Shown here: piece by piece, positions 1-9,136 of the stretch
Layout: the number at the start of each line of letters is the position of its first letter
Position numbering within the stretch: position 1 is the first letter of the stretch
NCBI RefSeq assembly: GCF_027111275.1
Contig: NZ_CP114286.1
Coordinates: forward strand, 744,001-808,000
From: Flavobacterium luteolum
GTDB taxonomy: Bacteria; Bacteroidota; Bacteroidia; Flavobacteriales; Flavobacteriaceae
Reading direction: 5' to 3'
DNA: 64,000 nt
Translations under genes and position numbers: made by a program
Notes under the pieces: model-generated
Told to the model about the DNA's origin: nothing
The model's input: only the letters and a program-made list of their open reading frames with translations
The model's database searches: none

Positions 1-2274
1 TTTACCTCCTGTTTTTTGAAGCGCGATTTCAAGGTCGCTTTCTATATTTTTAATCACTTCATTTAAATCGACAACCGTTGCTTTTTGCAAATCGGCATTG
101 ATTTTAGAGTAGGCCAACACACCGTCAATCATAGTGAACATACGGTCTGCCGCAACATGAATTCGTTCAATATATTTTGAAGATGATTCGTCTAACTGTT
201 CGCTAAGATGATCTTCAAGACGGCTTAAAAATGTTTTGATTTTTCTAACAGGCTCTTTTAAATCGTGAGATGCAACATGTGCAAATTGCTGTAAATCGTC
301 GTTAGAACGCTGTAATTCTTTGGTACGCTCTGCCACCAAAATCTCCAATTTTTCGGTAATCGATTTTTGCTCATGAATATCGGTGCAAGTGCCAAACCAA
401 TTGGTTATTACGCCTTCTTTATCTCTTATTGGAAGCGCTTTACTCAAAAACCAACGGTATTCTCCCGTATTAATATTTTTTAAACGAAACTCAATCTGAT
501 ACGAGGTTCCTGCATGAACACTTTGATACCAATTTTTTGAAACCATTGATACATCATCTGGATGAAGTACGGGCATCCAGCTCGAATCTCCAAATTCATG
601 TTCATTGAAACCGGTATATTCGTACCAGCGGCTGTTATAATAATCTATAAATCCTTCAGGATTCGATGTCCAGATAATCTGCGGAACCAGATCTGCAAGC
701 TGCCTGAATTTTTCTTCGCTTTCTGCAATTACATTTTGAAGTTCTTTCTGCGAAGTTATATCGCTTGAGGCACCAAACCATTCTACAATTTTTTCTTTAT
801 CGTTCAATATCGGAACCACTCTAGAAAACACCCATTTCACAGTATCATCTTCATTTATAATTCTGTGTTCCATTTCGAAAATACTTTTCTCCACTATCGA
901 TTTGGAAATAAGATGTACGGCCTGCTCCAGATCACTAGGATGAACAAACTTATCCAACCAATTGATGCCTTTTTTTCCTGGACTAGACAATTCTCCATCT
1001 CCTTCCAGATTATGCATGATCATCCAATCGGCATCCATACGATAAACTAAGTCAGACGAAGCGTTGATTAAGGCTCCGAAACGATTTTCGCTTTCCTCCA
1101 TCTTCTGGCGTGCCACCACTTGCTCGGTAACTTCTACTGCTACTTGTATCATTCCAGTTATCTCTCCTTCTTCTATTAAAGGTCGATAAGCCAGATTATA
1201 ATAGTAGTTCTTCATTTCTCCTGTCCGATTGTGAGGCACTAGAACTTCGCTTTGATCAAACGGAATTCCTTCGTTATAAACCCTTAAAACTTGTTCCCAA
1301 ACATATTGTCCTTCAAGTTCTGGCAATACATCTATCAGACGCATACCAATAATTTCTTCTCCTCGGCCTATCATTTGAAGCATGTGTCTGTTTATCTGTT
1401 CAATAACAAGATCACCTCCTCGAAGTACTAAAGTCGGAGCTGGAGTCTGATGAATCATTTTACGGAAACGGCTTTCATTTTGCTGCAGTTTCTCTTCAGC
1501 CAGCTTACTTTCGGTTATATCTCTTGTTGTTCCAGCAACACATTCTACTTCTCCTTTTTCGTTAAAAACGGGAACAAAAATATAGTCGTAAATTCTTCTC
1601 CCTAATTCGGCATGCGGAAAAGAAACTGTTCCTCTAATTGGCTTTTTATTGGCCACAACAGCATCAATTTCGCTTTCATGCATTTCGGCATGCCAGTCTT
1701 CGTAACCATTTTCTCTTAATCCGCGGCCAATAGAATCTTGTTCTGTTTTGCCCCACATGGTTAATAAAGCTTTGTTTGTATAAATGAACTTGTAATCAAG
1801 ATCAAATACATAAACCAAATCGGGAGTGCTGTTTATTATAGAATTGTAAAGTCTTTTTTGTTTTTCTGCATCAATCAATGCTTCATTCAATGCAGTTTCT
1901 GCCTGTTTTTTTTCGGTGATGTCTTCCATCGTTACCACCAACAATTGATCTTGAGCTACGGCAGTAAAACGGAACCATTGTTTTTTGGTTTCAGTACCAA
2001 ACCATTGTTCAAAATTAGCTGGAATACTGGTTTCTAAAGTTTCAATAAACTTTTCAAGAACGTCTGTTCCGTTGACATTAGAAAAAACTTCACTGTATCT
2101 TTTATTTTTATAATCCGAATTTCCGATCCAGTTTACTAAATAGGCATTACATAATAATATCGTAAAGTCTCCAGCTTTACCCTTTTTACCATACAAAGGT
2201 TTCAAGACTGCAATACCATTTGGCGCAGAATTAAAAACAGTTTGAAAAAGGTCTAGATTATGTATTAGCTCCAT
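1..2274 (-). CDS. Multi-PAS sensor histidine kinase (3' part outside window)
   Basis: Cytoplasmic-looking sensor kinase without an obvious membrane segment; the reading frame is open from the ATG at 2274 to the window edge (758 codons), so the ATPase domain is missing only because the window ends. I count about five PAS/PAC repeats (starting near residues 10, 145, 270, 390 and 510; e.g. FNSAPNGIAVL, INSTPDLVYVFD, LVPQIIWTSNPEG), then a coiled-coil linker and a HisKA dimerisation/phosphoacceptor box FAHVASHDLKEPVRKI with the phosphorylated His near residue 670. PAS-rich kinases of this kind usually sense small ligands or redox state, but nothing here identifies the signal. No response regulator is adjacent within the window. 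The class is certain; the function is unknown. Confidence 0.93.
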   Translation of the reverse strand, partial: MELIHNLDLFQTVFNSAPNGIAVLKPLYGKKGKAGDFTILLCNAYLVNWIGNSDYKNKRYSEVFSNVNGTDVLEKFIETLETSIPANFEQWFGTETKKQWFRFTAVAQDQLLVVTMEDITEKKQAETALNEALIDAEKQKRLYNSIINSTPDLVYVFDLDYKFIYTNKALLTMWGKTEQDSIGRGLRENGYEDWHAEMHESEIDAVVANKKPIRGTVSFPHAELGRRIYDYIFVPVFNEKGEVECVAGTTRDITESKLAEEKLQQNESRFRKMIHQTPAPTLVLRGGDLVIEQINRHMLQMIGRGEEIIGMRLIDVLPELEGQYVWEQVLRVYNEGIPFDQSEVLVPHNRTGEMKNYYYNLAYRPLIEEGEITGMIQVAVEVTEQVVARQKMEESENRFGALINASSDLVYRMDADWMIMHNLEGDGELSSPGKKGINWLDKFVHPSDLEQAVHLISKSIVEKSIFEMEHRIINEDDTVKWVFSRVVPILNDKEKIVEWFGASSDITSQKELQNVIAESEEKFRQLADLVPQIIWTSNPEGFIDYYNSRWYEYTGFNEHEFGDSSWMPVLHPDDVSMVSKNWYQSVHAGTSYQIEFRLKNINTGEYRWFLSKALPIRDKEGVITNWFGTCTDIHEQKSITEKLEILVAERTKELQRSNDDLQQFAHVASHDLKEPVRKIKTFLSRLEDHLSEQLDESSSKYIERIHVAADRMFTMIDGVLAYSKINADLQKATVVDLNEVIKNIESDLEIALQKTGGK

Positions 2275-2349
2275 TAAGATATTTGATGAAAATAATTTCT
2301 AATGCTGTTTTTTGCTACTAATGAAACGTAAATTTGTTAAATTCTTTCT

Positions 2350-2357
2350 CAAATATA
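2350..2357 (-). promoter_or_regulatory. Candidate -7 box (TATATTTG) of the PAS kinase gene
   Basis: On the minus strand TATATTTG matches the Bacteroidota TAnnTTTG consensus and lies about 75 bp before the kinase ATG. I do not see a convincing TTG at -33, so this is a tentative call. Confidence 0.4.
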
Positions 2358-2387
2358 AATAAAAACACGATTGCCTGTTTAAAAAAT

Positions 2388-2423
2388 AAAAAAAGCCAAA
2401 TCGTTTAAAATTTGGCTTTTTTT
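2388..2423 (-). terminator. Hairpin terminator between small acidic gene and PAS kinase
   Basis: The arms AAAAGCCAAAT and ATTTGGCTTTT are complementary around a short loop and flanked by A and T runs on both sides, so the element could terminate in either direction. It is the second hairpin after the gene ending at 2497 and lies just upstream of the kinase promoter. Confidence 0.7.
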
Positions 2424-2463
2424 CGGTTTCACAAGAATAACATCAGTTACTGTCTAATATGCA

Positions 2464-2492
2464 AAAGAGCGGAGTATTTTTCCGCTCTTTTT
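2464..2492 (-). terminator. Rho-independent terminator of the 88-residue protein gene
   Basis: AAAGAGCGGA and TCCGCTCTTT form a strong stem starting 4 bp after the stop codon at 2497, with A/T runs outside the arms. Together with the hairpin at 2388-2423 it makes a tandem terminator. Confidence 0.75.
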
Positions 2493-2496
2493 AAAA

Positions 2497-2763
2497 TTAA
2501 TCTGTTTTTGTTTCTTCATTTCCAAAAGTACGAATATTCATATTGGAATTGTCTTTATGTCTCAGTTCTTCATAATCGCTATCATCTCCCCAATCTCCTG
2601 TATTGGTGTGCTGAATAGGATTGTCACTTTCATTTACATATTCTACTTTATTTTCGTCATTCGGAAAATACATATGGTATCCTAAAATGGGATCCCAGTT
2701 TGATTCCTGAGTACGATCAATACCATCTTGGAATAAATCGTTTTGTTCATTTCTTGTTTCCAT
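2497..2763 (-). CDS. Small acidic protein of unknown function (88 aa)
   Basis: I do not recognise this protein. It is 88 residues, very hydrophilic, rich in Asp, Glu and Asn, with no signal peptide, membrane segment or Cys; segments such as NWDPILGYHMYFPNDE look like a short ordered core between disordered ends. It is a real gene rather than a shadow: no longer frame lies opposite it, it begins with ATG, and two hairpin terminators follow its stop directly. It stands alone between the sensor kinase and the TonB receptor, so neighbours give no functional hint. A stress-related small protein would fit its composition, but that is a guess. Confidence 0.65.
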   Translation of the reverse strand: METRNEQNDLFQDGIDRTQESNWDPILGYHMYFPNDENKVEYVNESDNPIQHTNTGDWGDDSDYEELRHKDNSNMNIRTFGNEETKTD

Positions 2764-2946
2764 TTTCTACAATTTTACACCCTCAAAGATTGAAAGCCCG
2801 ATTATTATTTCATTCGTAAGTTAGTAAAATTCAACAAATTAAATCACAACCTATTATATCATTTAACGAAAATTTTACATGATTCTGTATTGTTAAATAA
2901 ATTTTCTAATGCGTTTTAATTCAGTTTTTAGAATTGTATTGAAACT

Positions 2947-2982
2947 AAAAAAGCCTGTAAAAACAAGATTTACAGGCTTTTT
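2947..2982 (-). terminator. Terminator of the TonB receptor gene
   Basis: AAGCCTGTAAA and TTTACAGGCTT form an 11-bp stem around a short loop, with A/T runs on both sides, about 30 bp beyond the stop codon of the TonB receptor gene. The rest of the gap 2764-3013 shows no gene. Confidence 0.75.
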
Positions 2983-3013
2983 AAAATAATCTGATTTTTT
3001 AAAAAATTTACTT

Positions 3014-4876
3014 CTAAAAAGTAACCAGTTTTACTCCTAAAGTAAACCAGCGTGATGGCAACGGTACTGCCCCTACTTCGTAATAAGTTGCATTGAATAT
3101 ATTTTGTCCGTCTAAAAAGATTGTAAATTTATTAATTGACTGACTTACTCTAAAGTCATTTACCCAATAAGATGGTCCTGTAATTCTTTCGTTAAAACGA
3201 GTTGCAAACATAACCGATAGATTTTTAAACTGATAATCTATAGTGTTGGTAATTTGATGTTTTAATGACGAAATTGCATATTTTGAATATGTTTCTGTAC
3301 GCGCACTTTTGAATTCAGAATCTAAATAGGTGTAAGCCAAAAGAATATTTAATCTAGAATCTTTAGAGAAATCGAATCTGTAAGTTCCGCGTAAATTGAT
3401 TCCGTTTGTGTTTAAATCTCCAGTGTTTTGGCTCTGCCAAGGCTGTGTGGTAAGATTACGCATCCAGTCGATATAATTGTCAATTTTTCTATAGAAATAA
3501 TTGGCATTCAAGCTTAAAGCTCTTTTGTTGTACTTGAATCCAATTTCGCTTTGAAAAGCATTTTCTGAATCCAAATCTGGGTTTCCAACATTTCCTGTCT
3601 GTTTCAAATACAAATCTGTAAACGACGGAATTCTTTGGCTTGTTCCGACATTTCCAATAATTTTGAATGCATCAGTAATCGCATAACTAGCATCAATTCC
3701 TGGATAAATCTGCCATTTATAATCTGAATTGTAATTTAAATATGTTCCGATATTTACATCCAATTTTTCAGTAAAACTTCTTCTATATTCTGCATAAAGT
3801 CCCACATTTTCGCGATCGTGATCACCAATGTTTGAAGAGTGGATATTTTCGTTTCTAAATTCAGCTCCAAAACCAATTTCTCCTTTAGACAATTTTACTG
3901 TAGAGTTCAATTCTCCAGCAATAGAATTGGTATAATGCTGACTTCTTCCAACAGCTAAATTAGAGTTTCCTAAATAACGGTAATCATCATAATTGTAACG
4001 ATATGTTATTCTCGGCATAATTTTCCAACTGTCAGTAATTTGATGATTAGACTGAAGATTAGCAAATGTAGTCTGAACAATTTCCGTTGAGTTTTTATCT
4101 CCCGGCGCAGCATAAAATCCGTTTGCTCCAAATCCGTTTTTGATATATCCTGCAGAACCCTGAATTTCATTTTTATCATTGATCTGAACATTTCCCTGAT
4201 AGAAAATTTTGTTGTTTTCGAATGCTGTGTTGTAACGATAACCGTTGCTTTTATCATGCGAAGCAAAAAGTAAATGCTGCTGTTTCTCTTTACCTAAAAC
4301 AGCTCCCGCCTGAACTCCTGTTCCGTAAAAAGTATCTCCTGTATCTTGAGTGTCTTTTTCAAAATTAGATCCTGCATAAGTGCTTACCATAAAACCAGAA
4401 TCGGTTGGTTTTTTGGTAATAATATTAATTGCTCCTGTTAAACTGTTAATTCCGTAAATTCTCGCTGCTGGTCCGCGAACAACTTCAATTCTTTCAATTG
4501 CCTCGACCGGAAGAGGCAGATTTAGCATATTATGAGCAGTTTGAGAATCGATTACTTTTGCTCCATTTAATAAAACAACAGTTTGTTCAAAACTTCCTCC
4601 GTCAACACTAATGTCGGCTTGAGTTCCAAAAGGTCCTCTTTGTCTGATATCTACTCCGTTGGCATATTGCAATACTTCTTGCAAGGTTCTTCCTGGCAGT
4701 TTTTTAATGGTTTCGCTCGAAATAACATATACATTTCTATTTTGTTTAGAAATTGGTGTATTAAAACGGCCTTCATTAATAATAACTTCATCCATTTGGT
4801 TGATGGAATCTTTCTTTGTCTGTGCGTAAAAATTGGTACAAATTACTGCAAAGGCAGCAAAATAGATTTTTTTCAT
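3014..4876 (-). CDS. TonB-dependent outer membrane receptor (BtuB/FepA-like size class)
   Basis: Outer-membrane active transporter of 620 residues: a signal peptide (MKKIYFAAFAVICTNFYAQ), a short N-terminus without a SusC-type carboxypeptidase-like domain, a plug domain (roughly residues 40-155, with LQYANGVDIRQRG and ERIEVVRGPAARIYG) and a 22-strand type barrel ending in aromatic residues (FTLGVKLVTF). It is not a SusC protein: it is too short and has no SusD partner. The plug resembles cobalamin or siderophore receptors, but no cobalamin riboswitch was seen upstream and no ABC importer is adjacent, so the substrate is unknown. Its promoter carries a 61-bp block shared with the MocR gene at 32269, which suggests control by that regulator. 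It ends at a terminator and appears monocistronic. Confidence 0.92.
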   Translation of the reverse strand: MKKIYFAAFAVICTNFYAQTKKDSINQMDEVIINEGRFNTPISKQNRNVYVISSETIKKLPGRTLQEVLQYANGVDIRQRGPFGTQADISVDGGSFEQTVVLLNGAKVIDSQTAHNMLNLPLPVEAIERIEVVRGPAARIYGINSLTGAINIITKKPTDSGFMVSTYAGSNFEKDTQDTGDTFYGTGVQAGAVLGKEKQQHLLFASHDKSNGYRYNTAFENNKIFYQGNVQINDKNEIQGSAGYIKNGFGANGFYAAPGDKNSTEIVQTTFANLQSNHQITDSWKIMPRITYRYNYDDYRYLGNSNLAVGRSQHYTNSIAGELNSTVKLSKGEIGFGAEFRNENIHSSNIGDHDRENVGLYAEYRRSFTEKLDVNIGTYLNYNSDYKWQIYPGIDASYAITDAFKIIGNVGTSQRIPSFTDLYLKQTGNVGNPDLDSENAFQSEIGFKYNKRALSLNANYFYRKIDNYIDWMRNLTTQPWQSQNTGDLNTNGINLRGTYRFDFSKDSRLNILLAYTYLDSEFKSARTETYSKYAISSLKHQITNTIDYQFKNLSVMFATRFNERITGPSYWVNDFRVSQSINKFTIFLDGQNIFNATYYEVGAVPLPSRWFTLGVKLVTF

Positions 4877-4897
4877 TTTGGTTTACTATTTTTTTGG

Positions 4898-4958
4898 CAA
4901 AAGTAGCTTCTTACCGTACCAATAAAGTATACCAGTTTTATAATTACAACTAGACCGG
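4898..4958 (-). promoter_or_regulatory. TonB-receptor promoter with MocR-type box
   Basis: Minus-strand TACTTTTG (4905-4898) is a good -7 box 22 bp before the receptor ATG. From it up to CCGG at 4958 the sequence aligns with 32222-32281 at the start of the MocR gene: 41 of 61 positions match with one gap, including TCTT, one variable base, then CCGTACCAA on the plus strand, and further AAAG, CAGTT, TAG and CCGG blocks. I infer a binding site for the PLP-dependent MocR regulator overlapping the promoter. Confidence 0.6.
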
Positions 4959-5132
4959 ATGATATTATGTTCTATTTTGCTAAAATCTAAGCAAAAGTGA
5001 GAGATATTACTTATAAATCAAATATTTAGCGCGCATTTTTTTTAATACCTGTACAACTTATTTCTAGCTGTTTCTTATTTCTTAATCTGATTATGATTAA
5101 TTTTTTTCATCACGTTTGTTTTTTTTTGCTAC

Positions 5133-5307
5133 TCCCGATAGCTATCGGGATAAAAGGATTAAAAAGGATTTTTTTATTTGGTTGCGCTTAGTTTTTTTTC
5201 ACTCAGATTTTGCAGATTTATTTGAATTTTATAATCTGTGTTGATCTGCTTAAATCTGCAAAATCTGCGTGAAACAAGAAATCATTTTAATCCTTTTAAT
5301 CTGTGGC
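5133..5307. repeat. Composite intergenic repeat, copy 1
   Basis: The gap 4877-5312 holds no gene beyond the receptor promoter. It contains the perfect 18-bp palindrome TCCCGATAGCTATCGGGA (5133-5150), an inverted pair of 'AGATTTTGCAGATTTA'-like and 'TAAATCTGCAAAATCT'-like arms (about 5212-5268), and the tail TTTTAATCTGTGGCTAA (about 5290-5306). The same modules recur at 10665-10954 and 12872-13154. Confidence 0.7.
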
Positions 5308-5312
5308 TAATA

Positions 5313-6617
5313 CTATTTATTAATTTGCCTCCAGATTTTAGCACTAAAATCATCCTTGTACATTAATCTGTTTGTTCTTGTTGGATTAACTCGATTCGTC
5401 AAAATGATTACAAATCGGTTTGTGCTTCTATTCATAAAGAAAAAAGTTCCTGTAAAACCTGTATGTCCAAAATCGTCTTTTGTAAAAAACTCGTCTGGTT
5501 TTCTTTTATCAAAACCTAAACCGCGATAAATTCCTTCTTTGGCAAGCGGCGAATCCGTAAACTCTTTTACGACATTGGCTTTTAGAATCTGTTTTCCTTT
5601 GTAATTTCCGTTGTTCATGAGCATTTTGCAGATCACGGCAATCGATTCTGCGTTGGCAAATAAACCTGCATTTCCAGAAACACCTCCAAAAATGGCCGCT
5701 GCCTCATCGTGCACATAACCTTTTACAGTATCTTTTCTAAAGAAATTATCCACTTCAGTTGGCATCACATTATCTATTGAAGTCCATTTTAGCGGATTAT
5801 ATCCAATTTTTGAAATGCCTAACTCAGTATAAATTTCATTGGTAAACTGATCGAGTTTTTTTCCTGTTTTAGTTTCAATCATTTGCTTCACCAAAAGCAA
5901 ATTTAAATCACTATACAAATATTTTCCTCTCGGATTTGTATTTGCTTTGGCAATCCTTTCATAAACCGACGGATAAAATTCTGGATTGAGCCACATGTTT
6001 TTATAAATCTGAACCCAATTTTCTTTTGGCTCAAAAACCAAATATTTTGAATCGTAAATGATGTTTTTATTTACAAACATATTATCAAAAGGCTCAACAT
6101 ATTGCTCTGATTTTTGATTGCTCAAAAAAGGCGAATTATCTGGTGTAGAAAGCAGTGCTTGATAAAAAGTGATACTTGGCGTTAATCCAGAAGTATGTGT
6201 TAACAATTCAAAAAGCGTTAAATCGGAAATCGCTGTATTTTTGTACATCGGAACAATTTCGCCCACTTGATCTGTCAATTTAATTTTTCCATCTCCAACC
6301 AAACGCATTGTTACAAGTGTGGCCCCTAAAACTTTAGACATTGAAGCCAAATCAAAAACGTCATCTGATTTTATTAATTGCTTTTTCGTATAATCATGAT
6401 AACCATAATTTTTAGATATCAGATTAGAATCTCCTATACCCACGATAATTTGCGCTCCTGGAAAAAAGCCTTTTTCCAGCGCATTTGTCATCATCGAATC
6501 AATGTAAACTTCATTACTTTTTACATCAAAAGATTGCTTTGCCTTTTTCTGCGAATAGCCTTTTACTCCCAAGAAAATCAAGTAAACCATTATAATTTTA
6601 ATGCCAATATTTTTCAT
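5313..6617 (-). CDS. Serine hydrolase of the class C beta-lactamase fold, AmiE-like
   Basis: Secreted or periplasmic serine hydrolase of 434 residues with a signal peptide (first about 22 residues). It has the penicillin-binding-fold motifs SMSK (Ser92-Lys95), YSD (in KYLYSDLN, about residue 236) and HTG (in GHTGFTG, about residue 385). It is clearly paralogous to the C-terminal domain of the NagZ fusion at 27774-30770: both share ELLTH/DLLNH, Y-SD, NYFR/NNFFRK, GYVHDEAA/GYVHDMAA and GHTGFTG segments. In Bacillus subtilis the relative AmiE is an N-acetylmuramyl-L-alanine amidase acting with NagZ, so cleavage of a peptide or ester from cell-wall sugars is more likely than beta-lactam resistance. 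It starts 4 bp after the GH20 stop, so the two are co-transcribed. Confidence 0.82.
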   Translation of the reverse strand: MKNIGIKIIMVYLIFLGVKGYSQKKAKQSFDVKSNEVYIDSMMTNALEKGFFPGAQIIVGIGDSNLISKNYGYHDYTKKQLIKSDDVFDLASMSKVLGATLVTMRLVGDGKIKLTDQVGEIVPMYKNTAISDLTLFELLTHTSGLTPSITFYQALLSTPDNSPFLSNQKSEQYVEPFDNMFVNKNIIYDSKYLVFEPKENWVQIYKNMWLNPEFYPSVYERIAKANTNPRGKYLYSDLNLLLVKQMIETKTGKKLDQFTNEIYTELGISKIGYNPLKWTSIDNVMPTEVDNFFRKDTVKGYVHDEAAAIFGGVSGNAGLFANAESIAVICKMLMNNGNYKGKQILKANVVKEFTDSPLAKEGIYRGLGFDKRKPDEFFTKDDFGHTGFTGTFFFMNRSTNRFVIILTNRVNPTRTNRLMYKDDFSAKIWRQINK

Positions 6618-6621
6618 AGTA

Positions 6622-9123
6622 CTATGGATTAATTTTTAAGTCCTGACTTGCCATCAAAGGATCATTATTGGTTCCTGTAATTTGTATTCTAACGGCTTTT
6701 ACAGGCTGTTTCGGATAAATGGATGCGTTTCCGTAATCAAAATCAGCACCTTTTATGAAATCAGTTCCATTGTATGAAAACTCCACAAAACCATTGTTAA
6801 TGATAAATCTTGGGTGATGCGGAATTCCAGTTAAAACATCTATTTTAGAAGAGGTTACAGGATTAGTAAAGGTATACAAAATCCAGTCGCCATCTTTGCA
6901 GGCCACATCGGTACGCAAGTACGATTCTTCATTATAATCTTGCAGATTCGAAATTGGAAACTTCGGATTTTCTGCCATCGAAGAAGTTACTTTTACTTCT
7001 GGTTCCTGATAAGGCGAACAGATGAATTTTACATTTGCTGCAGATTTTTTCTCTTCTTTATTTTCGACTGTAAAATCTAATCTGTAAGTGTTTTTTTCTT
7101 TGTAATTATCAATTAAAAATCTCAATCGAGGTTTTGATTTTAGTGCTTTTTCGTCTGCATAAGTCTGCACTAATTTATCATTTTCAAAAAGCGAAACATT
7201 TTTGATTGTTCCATTTGCTCCATCATCTGTCGGATTAAAACTTAAATACCAAATGCCTTTTTTATCTACATGATCTGATATATTTTCAGAAATAGTCAAA
7301 ACTTCTGCTTTTGAAGTATTCCAATTGGCTACAGGCAATTTTTCAGCTTTCACTGCAGGACTTGCCGAATATTCATTAAAAAATACTCTGGACATATAGC
7401 GTTCGTAATCCTTCGTTTGAATTGGCCCTGTATACAAAGGCGATTGTCTTGTTGGCTCATTTCCATCTTTATCAAATCGTACAACGGCACCTTCATAAGG
7501 TGGCGTTACGGTAATTGTTCCGTTTTTATAAATCGCTGTTGGAGGAAAATCCCTAAAAGCAATTCCCATTTCAGCCAATCTTTTTAAATGGCTATTGGTT
7601 AATCTTCCATAAAAATCATCCCAGTTTTTATCTTCTTTTTTAGACCATCCAATTTCAGACAGTGCGCTGATTCTCGGATAACTTTGATATTCCATAATTC
7701 TTGCAGGACGATCTAAATATTCACTCCACAAAGCACCTTGAACGCCAATGATATTTTTCTGTTCTTCTGGAGTTAAATCGGTATCTGGAATTGGTTCAAA
7801 CGAATAGGCTCTTTTGGTATCTGTGATTGCTGCCCAACGATGGCCACGTTCTGTTTCAGATTGTGCCATATCGTAATATGTAAATTGCCCTGGCATCATG
7901 ATGGTTTTATATCCTTTTTTTGCCGATTCAATTCCGTAACTAATTCCCTGCCAAGCAGAAATTAGTGTATTTGGATTGATTTCTCCGCCTTTCAGAATTT
8001 CATTCCAGCCGTCTGTTTTTTTATGGTATTTGTCTACAATTTTCTGAACTCTTTTAAAGAAATAATTCTGAAGCTGAAAACTATCCGTAAATCCTTCTTT
8101 TGCCATTAAAGCTTGACATTTTGGGCAATGTTCCCAATTGGCACGATTGACTTCGTCTCCCGCAACATGAATATATTCAAAAGGAAATAATCCAGATACT
8201 TCTCTAATGATTGAATCCAGAAGATCATAATTTTCTTCACGTCCTACACACCAAACATTTTTCACTTCTCCTTGAACACTTTTAAGTTCCTGCGTTATCG
8301 CGCAACCCACTTCTGGATACGAAGCCGTTACCGCACGCGAATGCCCCGGAATTTCAATTTCTGGCATTACAGAAATGCCACGATCTGCTGCATAAGCCAC
8401 GACTTCTTTAATGTCTTCTTGCGTGTAAAACCCTCCGTAACGTTTATCTCCTGAACCATAAGAAGGAAGCAAAACTTCGCCTGGACCTCTCCAAGCACCT
8501 TTTAAAGTTAAATCTGGCAATGATTTGATTTCGATTCTCCAGCCGTTATCGTCAGTTAAATGCCAGTGAAAAACATTCATTTTATGAGCAGCCAACCAGT
8601 CAATATAATTTTTTACGGTTTGTTTGTCGAAGAATTGTCGCGAACAATCCAACATCATTCCGCGCCAATCAAAGCGTGGATAATCTTCTATTTTCACAAA
8701 TGGAAGAGCGCCTTTTTTGACTTGTTTTGCAGAGCAAATTTGCAATAAAGTCTGAAATCCGTTTAATACGCCTTTATCTGTTTTTCCTTTTACGAAAATC
8801 CCTTTTTCATTTATTTCCAATTGATATCCTTCGTTCGGAAGATCCAATTTCTTGTCAACCAGAAATGAAATATTATTTTTTCCGTGTTTTTTTCCAATCG
8901 AAACAATTGGTTTAATTTCGGTATTTTTTGAAATACTTGTTGAAATATAATCGGCGCTGTTTTTTAGTTTTTTGTCTACAACAATTTTTAATGATGAAGG
9001 AAAAACAAACTGTCCCGCACTTTGCTGAACCGATACAGGTTTTGGAATTATGTCTAGTTTTTGGGCTTGTACAATACTAAGTGAACTTAGAAATAGGGCT
9101 AATAGAAGAATACTTTTTCTCAT
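6622..9123 (-). CDS. Beta-N-acetylhexosaminidase, GH20
   Basis: Exported exo-enzyme (signal peptide MRKSILLLALFLSSLSIVQAQ) of 833 residues that removes terminal beta-GlcNAc or GalNAc. It has an N-terminal GH20b domain (about 25-140), the catalytic TIM barrel (about 145-510; DWRGMMLDCSR, NVFHWHLTDDNGWRIE, HSRAV), and the acid/base pair in HVAGDEVN near residues 318-325, where the usual GGDE is AGDE. After it come a chitobiase/Fn3-like part and a C-terminal discoidin-like F5/8 segment (about 690-833) for carbohydrate binding. It sits between GHL10 (13 bp upstream) and the AmiE-like hydrolase (4 bp downstream), an operon arrangement suited to chitin or peptidoglycan fragments. Host-glycan substrates are equally possible given the sialic-acid locus in the same region. 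Confidence 0.93.
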   Translation of the reverse strand: MRKSILLLALFLSSLSIVQAQKLDIIPKPVSVQQSAGQFVFPSSLKIVVDKKLKNSADYISTSISKNTEIKPIVSIGKKHGKNNISFLVDKKLDLPNEGYQLEINEKGIFVKGKTDKGVLNGFQTLLQICSAKQVKKGALPFVKIEDYPRFDWRGMMLDCSRQFFDKQTVKNYIDWLAAHKMNVFHWHLTDDNGWRIEIKSLPDLTLKGAWRGPGEVLLPSYGSGDKRYGGFYTQEDIKEVVAYAADRGISVMPEIEIPGHSRAVTASYPEVGCAITQELKSVQGEVKNVWCVGREENYDLLDSIIREVSGLFPFEYIHVAGDEVNRANWEHCPKCQALMAKEGFTDSFQLQNYFFKRVQKIVDKYHKKTDGWNEILKGGEINPNTLISAWQGISYGIESAKKGYKTIMMPGQFTYYDMAQSETERGHRWAAITDTKRAYSFEPIPDTDLTPEEQKNIIGVQGALWSEYLDRPARIMEYQSYPRISALSEIGWSKKEDKNWDDFYGRLTNSHLKRLAEMGIAFRDFPPTAIYKNGTITVTPPYEGAVVRFDKDGNEPTRQSPLYTGPIQTKDYERYMSRVFFNEYSASPAVKAEKLPVANWNTSKAEVLTISENISDHVDKKGIWYLSFNPTDDGANGTIKNVSLFENDKLVQTYADEKALKSKPRLRFLIDNYKEKNTYRLDFTVENKEEKKSAANVKFICSPYQEPEVKVTSSMAENPKFPISNLQDYNEESYLRTDVACKDGDWILYTFTNPVTSSKIDVLTGIPHHPRFIINNGFVEFSYNGTDFIKGADFDYGNASIYPKQPVKAVRIQITGTNNDPLMASQDLKINP

Positions 9124-9136
9124 TTCTTTTTATATT

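Noticed and set aside
4877..5312. A cobalamin riboswitch upstream of the TonB receptor, which would have named it BtuB
   Set aside because: No B12-box-like conserved core was seen; the region holds a MocR-type box and repeats.
5313..6617. An antibiotic-resistance beta-lactamase
   Set aside because: The motifs SMSK/YSD/HTG fit the serine-hydrolase superfamily, but it is paralogous to the NagZ-fused AmiE-like domain and co-transcribed with GH20, so a cell-wall sugar role is more likely.
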